From: Flavobacteriales bacterium
Lineage (GTDB): Bacteria; Bacteroidota; Bacteroidia; Flavobacteriales_G; Salibacteraceae
Assembly (NCBI GenBank): GCA_003499525.1
Contig: DNTB01000051.1
Span: 1-34,982 of the forward strand
Direction of reading: 5' to 3'
DNA length: 34,982 nucleotides
Shown here: one piece after another, positions 22,901 to 32,184 of the stretch
How positions within the stretch are numbered: the stretch's first letter is position 1
Layout: each line of letters opens with the position of its first letter
Notes under the pieces: model-generated
The model's input: the letters and a program-made list of their open reading frames with translations, nothing else
Databases searched by the model: none
Told to the model about the DNA's origin: nothing
Made by a program: the position numbers and the translations under genes

Positions 22901-24385
22901 TTATCTCAATAATTTAAGTAGAGTTTTTCGTTCTTTAATGGCTACAATAGAAACAAAAACTACCATGGCCATCAACTTCCAAATGTACAGCAACGTGGCC
23001 TGGTTTTGAATCCAATATCGATCAACAATGACCAGCAATATTGCCAATACCATGTACCCGAATATTGATGGAAGGTCATAGGAAATTTTATAGTGTCTCC
23101 GGCTCAGTGCGTAAGAAAGAACCGCCATAAATCCATATGCCGTAAAGGTTGCCCAGGCGCTTCCTTCGTAGCCCATACTAGGGATGAGGGCGTAATTAAA
23201 AAGAACGGTGATTCCGGCTCCCGCCAGTGCAATGAAACCACCAAATGCCGTTCTATGAATAACCTTGTACCACACGGAAAGATTATAAATCCAGCCCAGA
23301 AAAATATTGGCCATTAATAGAATAGGCAAAATGTACAGCCCGGTCCAATATTCCTCTGTTCGAATAAGTATTTTGAAAATATCCAAAAACAGAAGTACTA
23401 AAAGAGATGCTAGCAAGGCAACAATTGTGTACCACTTCATCATATCGGCATAGACTGTTTTTTTATTACTGCCTTCATCTGTTCTGAAGAAAAACGGCTC
23501 AGCCGCATATCGAAATGCCTGAGTAAAAAGGGTCAGGATTATTGAAAGTTTGTAGACCGCACCATAAATACCAACCTGAGCAAGCGCCTCTTCTGCGCCA
23601 AAAAGAGGTTGCAAAATAACCCTTAGCAATCTGCGATCGATGGTTTCATTAATTACGCCCGCAAAGGCAGCAACAACAAGGGGCAAGGCATACCTCAAGA
23701 GCTGTAAATTCAACCTACGGTTGAACTTCAGCCTGAAGTCGGAGTACGATGGAATCAAAAGCAGAAATCGAACCCCGGATGAAATAAAGTTGGCAATGAA
23801 AATAAACCCTACTCCTATATTCGGATCAAGCCATTGGAGCCAACTGGGAATATTTCCGTTTACCGCAGCACCAAGAAAGTACCAAACCAACAGTGCATTG
23901 AGTCCAATATTTACCAGAATGCCGGTAAGGTTGATTACGGCAAATTTCATCGCCCTTTGGCGGTGTCTCAGCCTGGCCAATGGAATTACCGCCAGAGCAT
24001 CAAAGAATAAGGCTCCGGACATCCACAAAATATATTCAGGGTGATCCGGGTAAAGCATCCAGTTGGCCACCGGCTGGGTGAAGATCAAGATGATGAAGAT
24101 GAAAGATAGTGCCGAGAGGGTTACAACTGCTAATGCACTTTGATAAACCTCTTTCTCGTTGTATTCTTCACGGGCTGCGTATCGGAAATAGGCGGGTTCA
24201 AAACCTAAAGGAAGAATTACAGCCACAAAGGCTACAACAGCATAAACTTCATTGACGATTCCATATTCAGCAGCTACGAACTGTCCAGTGTATAACGGAA
24301 CCAGCAGGAAGTTCAGAAAACGTCCCAGAATACTGGGTAGACCATAAATCGCAGTTTGTCCGGCGAGACTTTTGAGGCTCATCAT
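22901..24385 (-). CDS. Oligosaccharide flippase / polysaccharide biosynthesis membrane protein (MOP superfamily)
   Basis: The 494-aa protein is highly hydrophobic with about 14 predicted membrane helices. It begins LKSLAGQTAIYGLPSILGRFLNFLLVPLYTG and continues AEYGIVNEVYAVVAF, the pattern of Wzx-like flippases that move lipid-linked sugars across the inner membrane. No glycosyltransferase cluster is adjacent. In Bacteroidota such a gene beside dut is a familiar pairing. The ATGs at 24385 and 24382 are both possible starts. The 37-bp gap upstream separates it from the outer-membrane protein gene. Confidence 0.9.
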   Translation of the reverse strand: MMSLKSLAGQTAIYGLPSILGRFLNFLLVPLYTGQFVAAEYGIVNEVYAVVAFVAVILPLGFEPAYFRYAAREEYNEKEVYQSALAVVTLSALSFIFIILIFTQPVANWMLYPDHPEYILWMSGALFFDALAVIPLARLRHRQRAMKFAVINLTGILVNIGLNALLVWYFLGAAVNGNIPSWLQWLDPNIGVGFIFIANFISSGVRFLLLIPSYSDFRLKFNRRLNLQLLRYALPLVVAAFAGVINETIDRRLLRVILQPLFGAEEALAQVGIYGAVYKLSIILTLFTQAFRYAAEPFFFRTDEGSNKKTVYADMMKWYTIVALLASLLVLLFLDIFKILIRTEEYWTGLYILPILLMANIFLGWIYNLSVWYKVIHRTAFGGFIALAGAGITVLFNYALIPSMGYEGSAWATFTAYGFMAVLSYALSRRHYKISYDLPSIFGYMVLAILLVIVDRYWIQNQATLLYIWKLMAMVVFVSIVAIKERKTLLKLLR

Positions 24386-24422
24386 TCCTCAACAAAACAA
24401 AGAATCCTTGACAAATGACAGG

Positions 24423-25199
24423 CTAAAAGGCAAAACCGATTTGAACAACGAACCGTAATCCCGCACCCCAGTTTCCGAAACTACCTGAGGTTTCCAGTGT
24501 CTTTTCGGATACCAGTGTTTCCAGTCCGGGGTAGTTTTCATATAGAGCATCACGTAATGCTTGTATTAATTCATCCTCTTCATCTATGTTCAAATTGCCA
24601 TCGAGTTCAAATTTTCCAGAATAAAACCCGACTCCTGGACCTATGAATATTAGATCTACGGTGAGTCTCCTTTTAATGACAAATTGATACCCCAGTTCTA
24701 CTCCAACATTTAGAATATTAATTCTGCCGTCCAGAGTAAGGTTGGATTGATCAAATGTGTTTGAATCCGTGTAAATCCAGCTATTTTGGAGTCCCATAGT
24801 ATAATACGCGATATATGGCCCCCAATACAATCCATCTGGAGCTAAGCCCCGGTTACGGGTTTTAAAATACCTCCGATAATCTGCTGCAATGCTAAACCCG
24901 CCTCTATCTTTTTGTGTTCCAACATTTAGGCTCGATAGATTCAAACTTACCAACTCAGGAAATTCGAGTCGACCAACATTTAAACTCACGCTTTGAAATT
25001 CGCTGATTCGTCGTTCATATCCCAAAGTGAAGTTCCCCCCGCCCCACAATATCCAGGGCGTCATATTCCAGCGCACCACATTTTTTCGGTCCATAGTGCG
25101 TGCTGTATCATATTGATATGCCTTCTGACCACGGCCAATATCGGGAACTAGAAAAAAGAGAATTGCAAATATTATTGCTGTGCGCATGTACTTTTTCAT
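24423..25199 (-). CDS. Outer-membrane beta-barrel protein, function unknown
   Basis: The 258-aa protein has a signal peptide (MRTAIIFAILFFLVPDIGRG) and alternating beta-strand segments such as FTLGYERRISEFQSVSLNVG, GFSIAADYRRYF, YWGPYIAYYTMG and LNVGVELGYQFVIKRRLTVDLIFIGPGVGF. It ends WGAGLRFVVQIGFAF, with the terminal phenylalanine of BAM-inserted barrels. This resembles the DUF3575/porin-like small barrels of Bacteroidota. It lies 2 bp after the PepSY-like lipoprotein gene, so the two are probably coexpressed. Confidence 0.8.
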   Translation of the reverse strand: MKKYMRTAIIFAILFFLVPDIGRGQKAYQYDTARTMDRKNVVRWNMTPWILWGGGNFTLGYERRISEFQSVSLNVGRLEFPELVSLNLSSLNVGTQKDRGGFSIAADYRRYFKTRNRGLAPDGLYWGPYIAYYTMGLQNSWIYTDSNTFDQSNLTLDGRINILNVGVELGYQFVIKRRLTVDLIFIGPGVGFYSGKFELDGNLNIDEEDELIQALRDALYENYPGLETLVSEKTLETSGSFGNWGAGLRFVVQIGFAF

Positions 25200-25201
25200 A
25201 A

Positions 25202-25714
25202 TTATTCTATTTCATCTTCTTCGTGCACGACTCGCTCTTTTTCTATCTCAACAATCTCCAAATCATTGGTAAAGAGAATGTCTACTTCTTCTTCATTGTT
25301 TAATAGCTCAATACGATACCCTTCTAATGTTGTCGTTTTTGTCTCGAATACTTCAACCAATTCATACCCTTCAAAATCATCAAGAACATCTTTGAAAAAA
25401 CCCTCAGGATATTCCACCATCTCTTTACTGGACTCTAACCACTGGCCGTCGGTAGTGAAATAGACCTCTACTTCTTTTCCTCTATCATCAAACTCAGCCT
25501 CCCATTTTCCGTGCTCGAATTCCCATTCCACTTCGATATCAGATCCGAACATTTCCTCAAATTTGGCTATTACAACCTCCTGAACCGCTTCTGGTTTGTC
25601 TTCCGGTCCGTCAACGACAATTTCTTCTATCACTTTATCCTTAACTTTTTTGTCGTTTTCGGTTCCACAACCAAAAACCAACATTAGGATAATCGACCCT
25701 GTTATATATCTCAT
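25202..25714 (-). CDS. Acidic lipoprotein with PepSY-like domains
   Basis: The 170-aa protein starts MRYITGSIILMLVFGC, a lipoprotein signal with lipobox LVFGC. The mature part is strikingly acidic and has two PepSY-like repeats: GSDIEVEWEFEHGKWEAEF with VEVYFTTDGQWLE, then GYELVEVFETKTTTLEGYRIEL with VDILFTNDLEIVEIE. PepSY-like periplasmic proteins are common in Bacteroidota, and their role is mostly unknown. The frame can be extended to a TTG at 25720, but the ATG at 25714 is preferred. It lies between the enoyl-CoA hydratase and outer-membrane barrel genes. Confidence 0.8.
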   Translation of the reverse strand: MRYITGSIILMLVFGCGTENDKKVKDKVIEEIVVDGPEDKPEAVQEVVIAKFEEMFGSDIEVEWEFEHGKWEAEFDDRGKEVEVYFTTDGQWLESSKEMVEYPEGFFKDVLDDFEGYELVEVFETKTTTLEGYRIELLNNEEEVDILFTNDLEIVEIEKERVVHEEDEIE

Positions 25715-25720
25715 AATCAA

Positions 25721-26497
25721 TTAGTTTCCTGTAAATGCAGCCTTGCGCTTTTCCAAAAATGCAGAGGTACCTTCCTTAAAATCCTCTGTGCCAAACGCTT
25801 CTCCAAAGGCTTCGATTTCCTTCTGATAGCCTCTAGATTTATTCATCAATCCGGCATTGACAGCTTTGATGGCAAGACCGATCGCGCGAGGCGAATTCTT
25901 ACAAATCTGACGTGCTATTTCCTCGGCTCGGCTCATCAGGCCTGACGGAAAAGTGACATGATTGACCAATCCCATTTGATGTGCTTCTTCTGCCGATATC
26001 ATTCCTGCGGTAAGAATTATTTCCATCGCTCGTCCCTTACCAACCAATTCGGCAAGTCTTTGTGTCCCCCCATATCCGGGAATGACACCGAGGGAAACTT
26101 CTGGTAATCCTAGTTTGGCGCGATCTGACGCTATACGAATATGACAACTCATCGCAAGTTCCAATCCACCTCCAAGGGCATACCCGTTGATAGCAGCTAT
26201 TACAGGTGTTTGCAAATTTGCGACGAGGTTAAAAAGTGTTTCATGCCCTCGTGCACTTAGCTCCTTGCCCTGGCCAATCGTGAAATCAGCGAATTCTTTA
26301 ATATCGGCACCTGCAATAAATGCTTTTTCTCCCGAGCCGGTAAGAATAATAGCTCGAATGTCCTGATCCTCATCGGACAATTGAAAAGCCTCGCTAAGCT
26401 CGGCAATGGTTTCGACATTCAGCGCATTGAGCTGTTCAGGTCTGTTAATGGTAATGTACCGAATTCTTTCATCGGTATCGATGATGATGTTTTCCAT
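25721..26497 (-). CDS. Enoyl-CoA hydratase/isomerase family protein
   Basis: The 258-aa crotonase-fold protein hydrates trans-2-enoyl-CoA to 3-hydroxyacyl-CoA in fatty-acid beta-oxidation, or in related acyl-CoA steps. Oxyanion-hole segments AFIAGADIKEF (59-69) and NGYALGGGLELAMSCH (104-119) are present, as are both catalytic glutamates, E113 and E133 (LPEVSLGVIPGYGG). Length is standard. It lies 66 bp downstream of the histidine-kinase gene and 6 bp upstream of the PepSY-like lipoprotein. No other beta-oxidation genes are nearby. Confidence 0.92.
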   Translation of the reverse strand: MENIIIDTDERIRYITINRPEQLNALNVETIAELSEAFQLSDEDQDIRAIILTGSGEKAFIAGADIKEFADFTIGQGKELSARGHETLFNLVANLQTPVIAAINGYALGGGLELAMSCHIRIASDRAKLGLPEVSLGVIPGYGGTQRLAELVGKGRAMEIILTAGMISAEEAHQMGLVNHVTFPSGLMSRAEEIARQICKNSPRAIGLAIKAVNAGLMNKSRGYQKEIEAFGEAFGTEDFKEGTSAFLEKRKAAFTGN

Positions 26498-26563
26498 TAT
26501 GGTAATTTGGGTTGTCCTTCAAATTTAGTTAAACGAGGTAGGGCAATATCAAAAACTGAGTCT

Positions 26564-28015
26564 TTATGAGGAAAAAGCTATGGTGAATTTGGTTCCGACA
26601 CCTTCCTCTGTTTGGAATTCAATGGATGCTCCAAACTCTTTTAGCATTTGATAAACCATGGCAAGCCCAAGTCCTGTACCGCCTGATTTAGTGGTGAAGT
26701 ATGGTTTGAAAATCTTGCTTTGAGCGGACTCCGGTATTCCCATTCCATTATCCTGTACATGTGCCAAAACCCGATCTCTTTTCAACACGGTAGTAAGAAC
26801 AATCTTTCCAGACCGCCCCTCAGGAATTGACTGTATTGCGTTGATTATAAGGTTATTAAATACCCTTTGTAGTTGTTTTTTGTCAGCCAGAACGATTAGG
26901 TCAGACTCTGACTTCTCAAAGACTACTTCTGCCTCCACCGCATTCTTATACAATTCAACCACTCGTTCAATTTCCTCACTCAGATCTAATTCCTCCAGAA
27001 TTGGGGTAGGCATCTTGGCAAAGTCTGAGAATTCTGTGGCAATTCGCGATAAGCTATCAATTTGTTCTCCCATTATTTCTGCAAATTTCTCAAAACGCTC
27101 CGGGAGGTCTTCAGGATTATCTCTTAGTGTTCGCATCATGTGCTGAACGTTCAACTTCATAGGGGTCAGCGGGTTTTTGATTTCATGCGCTACCTGACGG
27201 GCCATTTCTTTCCAGGCAGATTCGCGTTCGCTCTGAGCCAACAATTCGGCACTTCGCTCAAGCTCATCGACCATGCTGTTGTATTGGTCCACCAGAGCTC
27301 CAATTTCATCCCTACCAGACCATTGAAGATGCTTAACCGACCCCTTGAATTTGACGCGCTCCAGACCTTCTCTGATCGTCGAAAGTGATTTTGTGATGTA
27401 GTTGGAAAGAAAATATGCAAGAATACTTGCTCCGATGAATAAAAAGATGAACACCTGGGCCAGGGTACTCAAAAAAGATCGCAATTCTTCCTGATTCTTA
27501 CGACTATCCTTGAAATAGGGCATGTGAACGATAATCACCGGGGCCCCCTGTATGGATGAGACCGTGAAGAATGTCGACAGGTAATTTTCGTTTTGATGAA
27601 AGGACTTCTCAATTACCGGAACCGTATCGTTCAGAATGCGTCTTAACATCTCTTCATTGATCTCTGGCTCAGCAAGATTTGGTTTCAGTGATTCTTCTAC
27701 GGTTGATTTTAAGAGGGTTCCCTGGGGGTTGTAGATATTAAAGTCGAGGTTATGTATATCCGCTAACTCATCAATTTTATGGTCAAGTTTGCTGTTGAAT
27801 TCTGATATTTCGCGCTCTGTAACGTAGTAATTCAATGCAAGCATGATGGAGTTTTCCTTCCTCTGTAACCTGCCGAGGTGATAGTTTTCATTTTGATCTT
27901 TAAAGAAAATGATGGTCACAATACCGGTTACCAATAAAGAAATAATGATCAGGGCGATCATAGAAAGATAAATTCTGGATCCCAACGATATATTTCTTCT
28001 TACCGATTTACTCAT
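26564..28015 (-). CDS. HAMP-domain sensor histidine kinase (NtrY-like)
   Basis: The 483-aa membrane kinase has a first helix at about 15-37, a periplasmic sensor region of about 140 residues, and a second helix at about 183-205. A HAMP linker (205-255) and a HisKA domain follow, with phospho-acceptor H277 in VAHEIKNPLTPMKLN. The HATPase_c domain has NNLIINAIQSIPEG (N-box), DNGMGIPESAQSKIF (G1) and FTTKSGGTGLGLAM (F/G2). The HEIKNPLTPMKLN sequence is typical of NtrY-type kinases. No response regulator lies next to it, so it is an orphan here. It heads the minus-strand run. Confidence 0.92.
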   Translation of the reverse strand: MSKSVRRNISLGSRIYLSMIALIIISLLVTGIVTIIFFKDQNENYHLGRLQRKENSIMLALNYYVTEREISEFNSKLDHKIDELADIHNLDFNIYNPQGTLLKSTVEESLKPNLAEPEINEEMLRRILNDTVPVIEKSFHQNENYLSTFFTVSSIQGAPVIIVHMPYFKDSRKNQEELRSFLSTLAQVFIFLFIGASILAYFLSNYITKSLSTIREGLERVKFKGSVKHLQWSGRDEIGALVDQYNSMVDELERSAELLAQSERESAWKEMARQVAHEIKNPLTPMKLNVQHMMRTLRDNPEDLPERFEKFAEIMGEQIDSLSRIATEFSDFAKMPTPILEELDLSEEIERVVELYKNAVEAEVVFEKSESDLIVLADKKQLQRVFNNLIINAIQSIPEGRSGKIVLTTVLKRDRVLAHVQDNGMGIPESAQSKIFKPYFTTKSGGTGLGLAMVYQMLKEFGASIEFQTEEGVGTKFTIAFSS

Positions 28016-28157
28016 GATAAACGAAGTTAGTTCAGCACATCAAACAATTGTTGCCGTATCTATTAGCTCATTTTATGAAACAATTAAATACCTGTGAAAT
28101 CGTTGTAGTGGACACCATGTATACTGGCTAAATTCGCACGATAGCAGAAACTCCAGC

Positions 28158-31100
28158 TTGAACCGATTTCTTTTATTCATAATACTCTTTTCCTCTCTCC
28201 CCGGGCATGCGCAAACGGAGTTTTCCAATTTGAGAACAAAAACCATACAAGTTCTCGATACCCTGGAGCTGGACACTCTCTCTATAGCTCCGGGAACTTT
28301 TAAGGTTTTGAGCACTGACATTGCGGAAGAAGACTATTATCTGGATTGTGCAACCTCCACATTTTCATGGAGAACAAAGCCAAATATTGACTCTGTGAAA
28401 GTGGAATACCGGGTTTGGAATCTCGATCTTTCGTCGGAATTCTTCCATAAAGACACCACAAATATTCGTGAAGAATACTCCACTCAACCTTATCTACTGC
28501 GACAAAAAACGCAGGTCCAAAAACCATTTCAGGCCGGAGGATTGGATAAAAGTGGAAGTATATCACGAGGAGCACTATTTGGAAACAACCAAAATCTGGG
28601 GGTCAATTCAAACCTCAATCTACAGTTATCCGGTAAATTGACCGATAAGATCAACATAAAGGCAGTCATTTCAGACCAGAACATTCCTGTTCAACCGGAA
28701 GGCAATACGCAACAGCTACAGGATTTTGATCAGGTCTACATCCAGCTTTATGATGACAAATCTCAATTGACCGCCGGAGATTTTCAGATCACAAGTTCTG
28801 GAGGACACTTTATGAGGTACAACAAAAGACTTCGGGGAGGTGGTGCAACCACTGCATTTCGCATCAAGAAAGATCTTATCAATAGTGTACAGTTATCGGG
28901 AGCTGTATCGAGAGGGAAATTTGCACGAAATGTGTTTAACGGAACCGAAGGAAATCAGGGCCCCTACAGGCTTGAAGGCACTGAAAATGAAGGGTTTATT
29001 ATTATTCTTTCAGGAACAGAAGTCGTTTACATCGACGGACGAAAGCTCGAACGTGGTCAGGACCGGGACTATATCATAGACTACAACAGCTCGGAAATAA
29101 CCTTTACCGCCAGACAACCAATAACCAAGGACAAAAGGATTGTGGTAGAGTTTCAATACACCTCACAGGCTTATGCCCGGTCGCTTATACAGTTCTCGGA
29201 TAACCTGAAGGGAAAGAACTTTGAGGGTTACATCAATGTCTACAGCGAACAAGACAACAAAAACCGCCCTTTACTGCAGGACATAACGGATGATAATATT
29301 CTACTTCTTGAATCTATTGGTGACAATATTGATGAGGCTCTTGTAGAGTCTTCTCGTACAGTGGATTTCAGCACGGATAGGGTACTGTACAAAAAAGTGC
29401 CAGGACCAGATGGTGACAGCATTTTCGTTTTTTCAACCAACCCGGATTCTGCCCGGTTTCAGGTGAGTTTCTCCAACGTAGGATCGGGTAATGGTGATTA
29501 TGTTGAAAAACCTTCAACCGCAAATGGTCGTGTCTTTGAATACACTAATCGCTCCAACGGTGTTTCACAGGGTAATTATGCACCTGTAGTATTGTTGGTG
29601 ACTCCTAAAAAACGCCAAATGGTCACTGCCGGCGGATCGATTAGAATCGGAAAACGCGGAAAACTCATAACTGAAGGAGCTCTAACGGTTTTTGACAACA
29701 ACCGTTTCTCAGAAATCGACTCGCAGGATGATCTAGGGTTTGGTGCAATGCTGGACTATCAACAGAGTTTTACTTTCAATTTTCTTGGAAGAAAAAGTGA
29801 GGCCACTTCCAGTATCAATTATGAACAGCGCTCCGATAATTTTGGCATAATTGAACGCTATCGAAGTGTTGAGTTCGACCGGGATTGGAACATTAGGGGG
29901 CTTCCGGTTTCAGGTAGTCAGTACCTCCCTGGTGTTGGATTGCACCTTCGACAAGATAGCTCGTTGTCCATTCGCTATGACTTCAAGTCATTTATTGCTG
30001 GTTCTTCTTATGCAGGGTACAAGAATGGCTTGTCAACACAAGTAAAAAAGAAGGGAGTACGCGGAAATTATGTTGGAAGTTACCTTGTCAATCGAGGCGA
30101 TCTTCAAAGCGCTGATTTTTATAGGCACAAAATCAATTTCCAGAAAGATATTGGCTTCCTGACTATAGGTTATCGCGATGACCTGGAGAATAACATGCAG
30201 CGCAATTCTAACAATGAAAGCCTTTTGCAAAGCGCTTACCGTTTTTACGAATGGGAAGCATACGTCGCAAATCGCGATACCACGGGTACTTATTACAAAC
30301 TGGGATACATAAGACGAACAGATGATTTTGCCAAACAAAACAGCATCACTCCAACGACGCTGGGTCAAAGTATAGTGGGTCAACTCAAGTTCATGAAAGA
30401 CCCTAAAAAAACATTAGTCCTCTTTGGTCAATACCGCACTCTTGAAGTATTCGACAGCGAATTGTACAATGGTACTCCGGAGGAAACATTTACAGCCCGT
30501 ACGGAATATACCTTAAAACTTCTCAAAGGAGCTGTATCACTAAGTTCCTTTTACGAGGTAGGTTCCGGGCTGGAGGAAGAGCGCTCGTTTGTTTACATCG
30601 AGGTTCCTGCTGGAACTGGGGTCTACACCTGGATCGATTACAATGAAAATGGAATTCAGGAACAGGATGAGTTCGAAGTAGCTCCTTTTCCGGATCAGGC
30701 AACCTACATCCGAATTTTGTCACCTACCAATAATTTTAGGAAGGTGTATCGCACACAATTCAATCAAACCGCGCTCATTCAACCTCAGGTAGTTTGGAGG
30801 CGAGAAAAAGGGCTGAAAAAATTCCTCACATTATTTTCTGATCAGCTCGCGTATAGAATTGACCGAAATACAACCTTGAATTCCCTGTCTGAATGGATCA
30901 ACCCGTTTAATACTGATATTGCAGATAGCTCCATTATTTCTATTAATTCCTCATTCAGAAATACACTGTACATAAACAGAACCAGCTCGTTATGGTCGGT
31001 GGACTATACCTATCAAAACTTGAGCAGCAAGGCTCTGCAAACCAATGGCTTAACAGGAAGAAACACCCTAAATCACCGCATCAATCTCCGATATAACCTG

Positions 31101-31589
31101 ACCCGAATTTACCAAATCAACATAGAAGGTTCGCAGGGCACAAAAAGATCAGGTGCTGAAATAACATCTACCCGTGACTTTTACATCACTTCGCAAACGG
31201 CAAAACCGTCCATTACCTACTTGCAGGGTGCGGGTGTAAGAATCACAATTTCATACGAGTGGGCTAACAGAATAAATTCAGCTGATTTCGGAGGTGAAAG
31301 AAATGAAAGTCAAAATGCAGGGGCAGAAATACAAGTGAACTCTGCAGGTAAAAGCAGCATGACGATAAAAGTCAATTACATCAATAATGCTTATGACGGT
31401 GAGCAAAACTCCGCTGTAGCATTTGAAATGCTTCAGGGGCTCGATATTGGTACCAATGGAGTCTGGGAACTGGTTTATCAGCGAACCATCGCCAAATACC
31501 TTCAGCTAAATGTTACGTACAACGGAAGGGTTTCAGAAGGAAATAGTGCTGTGCATACCGGAGGAATTCAGCTCAGAGCGTACTTCTAG
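28158..31589 (+). CDS. Large outer-membrane beta-barrel protein resembling part of SprA
   Basis: The 1,143-aa protein has a signal peptide (MNRFLLFIILFSSLPGHAQ). The N-terminal region (about 20-330) includes SGSISRGALFGNNQNLGVNS, NLQLSGKLTDKINIKAVISD and GNTQQLQDFDQVYIQLYDD, motifs I associate with SprA, the gliding/T9SS outer-membrane translocon protein, which is about twice as long. The remainder is a long series of beta strands ending GGIQLRAYF. It starts at a TTG, since no in-frame ATG lies upstream before a signal peptide of normal length. A TAAATTCG promoter-like element (28129-28136) precedes it. The stop is 1 bp from the convergent biotin-carrier gene. Confidence 0.75.
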   Translation: MNRFLLFIILFSSLPGHAQTEFSNLRTKTIQVLDTLELDTLSIAPGTFKVLSTDIAEEDYYLDCATSTFSWRTKPNIDSVKVEYRVWNLDLSSEFFHKDTTNIREEYSTQPYLLRQKTQVQKPFQAGGLDKSGSISRGALFGNNQNLGVNSNLNLQLSGKLTDKINIKAVISDQNIPVQPEGNTQQLQDFDQVYIQLYDDKSQLTAGDFQITSSGGHFMRYNKRLRGGGATTAFRIKKDLINSVQLSGAVSRGKFARNVFNGTEGNQGPYRLEGTENEGFIIILSGTEVVYIDGRKLERGQDRDYIIDYNSSEITFTARQPITKDKRIVVEFQYTSQAYARSLIQFSDNLKGKNFEGYINVYSEQDNKNRPLLQDITDDNILLLESIGDNIDEALVESSRTVDFSTDRVLYKKVPGPDGDSIFVFSTNPDSARFQVSFSNVGSGNGDYVEKPSTANGRVFEYTNRSNGVSQGNYAPVVLLVTPKKRQMVTAGGSIRIGKRGKLITEGALTVFDNNRFSEIDSQDDLGFGAMLDYQQSFTFNFLGRKSEATSSINYEQRSDNFGIIERYRSVEFDRDWNIRGLPVSGSQYLPGVGLHLRQDSSLSIRYDFKSFIAGSSYAGYKNGLSTQVKKKGVRGNYVGSYLVNRGDLQSADFYRHKINFQKDIGFLTIGYRDDLENNMQRNSNNESLLQSAYRFYEWEAYVANRDTTGTYYKLGYIRRTDDFAKQNSITPTTLGQSIVGQLKFMKDPKKTLVLFGQYRTLEVFDSELYNGTPEETFTARTEYTLKLLKGAVSLSSFYEVGSGLEEERSFVYIEVPAGTGVYTWIDYNENGIQEQDEFEVAPFPDQATYIRILSPTNNFRKVYRTQFNQTALIQPQVVWRREKGLKKFLTLFSDQLAYRIDRNTTLNSLSEWINPFNTDIADSSIISINSSFRNTLYINRTSSLWSVDYTYQNLSSKALQTNGLTGRNTLNHRINLRYNLTRIYQINIEGSQGTKRSGAEITSTRDFYITSQTAKPSITYLQGAGVRITISYEWANRINSADFGGERNESQNAGAEIQVNSAGKSSMTIKVNYINNAYDGEQNSAVAFEMLQGLDIGTNGVWELVYQRTIAKYLQLNVTYNGRVSEGNSAVHTGGIQLRAYF

Positions 31590-31590
31590 G

Positions 31591-32094
31591 CTATTCAAAG
31601 TTGATCAGCAGGTGATTTTTCTCTACTGCATCCCCTTTATTGATCTCGATGCTTTTTACCACCCCATCTCCAGCTGCCTTAATGACATTCTCCATTTTCA
31701 TCGCTTCAAGAATCAATAGAGGATCTCCTTTTTTGACCGCGTCTCCGGGAGTAACGTGAACATCCAGCACTAGACCAGGCATAGGGGCCTTAAGATTAGT
31801 AATCTTTCTGGATTTCATCGAATTCATTCCAAGCTCTTCAAGCAAGAGGTCGAGCCTATTCTTTGCATTCAGCTTGTACTTGCGTCCATTGATGCGAAGC
31901 TCAATGTCTGAGCCTTCCTCCATTTTAATTAACTCAATGTCGTAGGACGAACTTCCATTGCTGATATGATAATTACTATCGTCAACACGCTGGATGTCGA
32001 GATCATAAGGTTTATCATTTATTTTTCCCTTCGATGTATTCTCATCTTCGGGTAACAGAGTAAATTTTTTACCGTTGATCTCAATTGTATACAT
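31591..32094 (-). CDS. Biotin carboxyl carrier subunit (acyl-CoA carboxylase type)
   Basis: The 167-aa protein carries biotin between carboxylase subunits. The C-terminal biotinyl domain (about 98-167) has KAPMPGLVLDVHVTPGDAV and the biotinylation site EAMKMENVI, with K133 the modified lysine. The N-terminal ~95 residues (MYTIEINGKKFTLLP, YKLNAKNRLDLLLEELG) are typical of propionyl- or methylmalonyl-type carrier proteins in Bacteroidota. The catalytic carboxylase subunits are not in the window. The frame extends to a TTG at 32127, but the ATG at 32094 is preferred, lying 15 bp after a TACTTTTG promoter element at 32110-32117. Confidence 0.92.
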   Translation of the reverse strand: MYTIEINGKKFTLLPEDENTSKGKINDKPYDLDIQRVDDSNYHISNGSSSYDIELIKMEEGSDIELRINGRKYKLNAKNRLDLLLEELGMNSMKSRKITNLKAPMPGLVLDVHVTPGDAVKKGDPLLILEAMKMENVIKAAGDGVVKSIEINKGDAVEKNHLLINFE

Positions 32095-32109
32095 TGCCAA
32101 AAATTTTTT

Positions 32110-32117
32110 CAAAAGTA
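32110..32117 (-). promoter_or_regulatory. TACTTTTG promoter -7 element of the biotin carrier gene
   Basis: On the minus strand TACTTTTG matches TAnnTTTG and lies 15 bp upstream of the ATG at 32094. This gives a short leader. No convincing -33 box is visible at the usual distance. Confidence 0.45.
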
Positions 32118-32184
32118 CGGTGTCCAAATAAGTTGATAATCAAAGAGCCGATAAAATAATTCCACATTTTTGTCGCTATACACC

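Noticed and set aside
23640..24044. 134-aa plus-strand frame
   Set aside because: It lies wholly within the flippase gene on the opposite strand and has no family resemblance.
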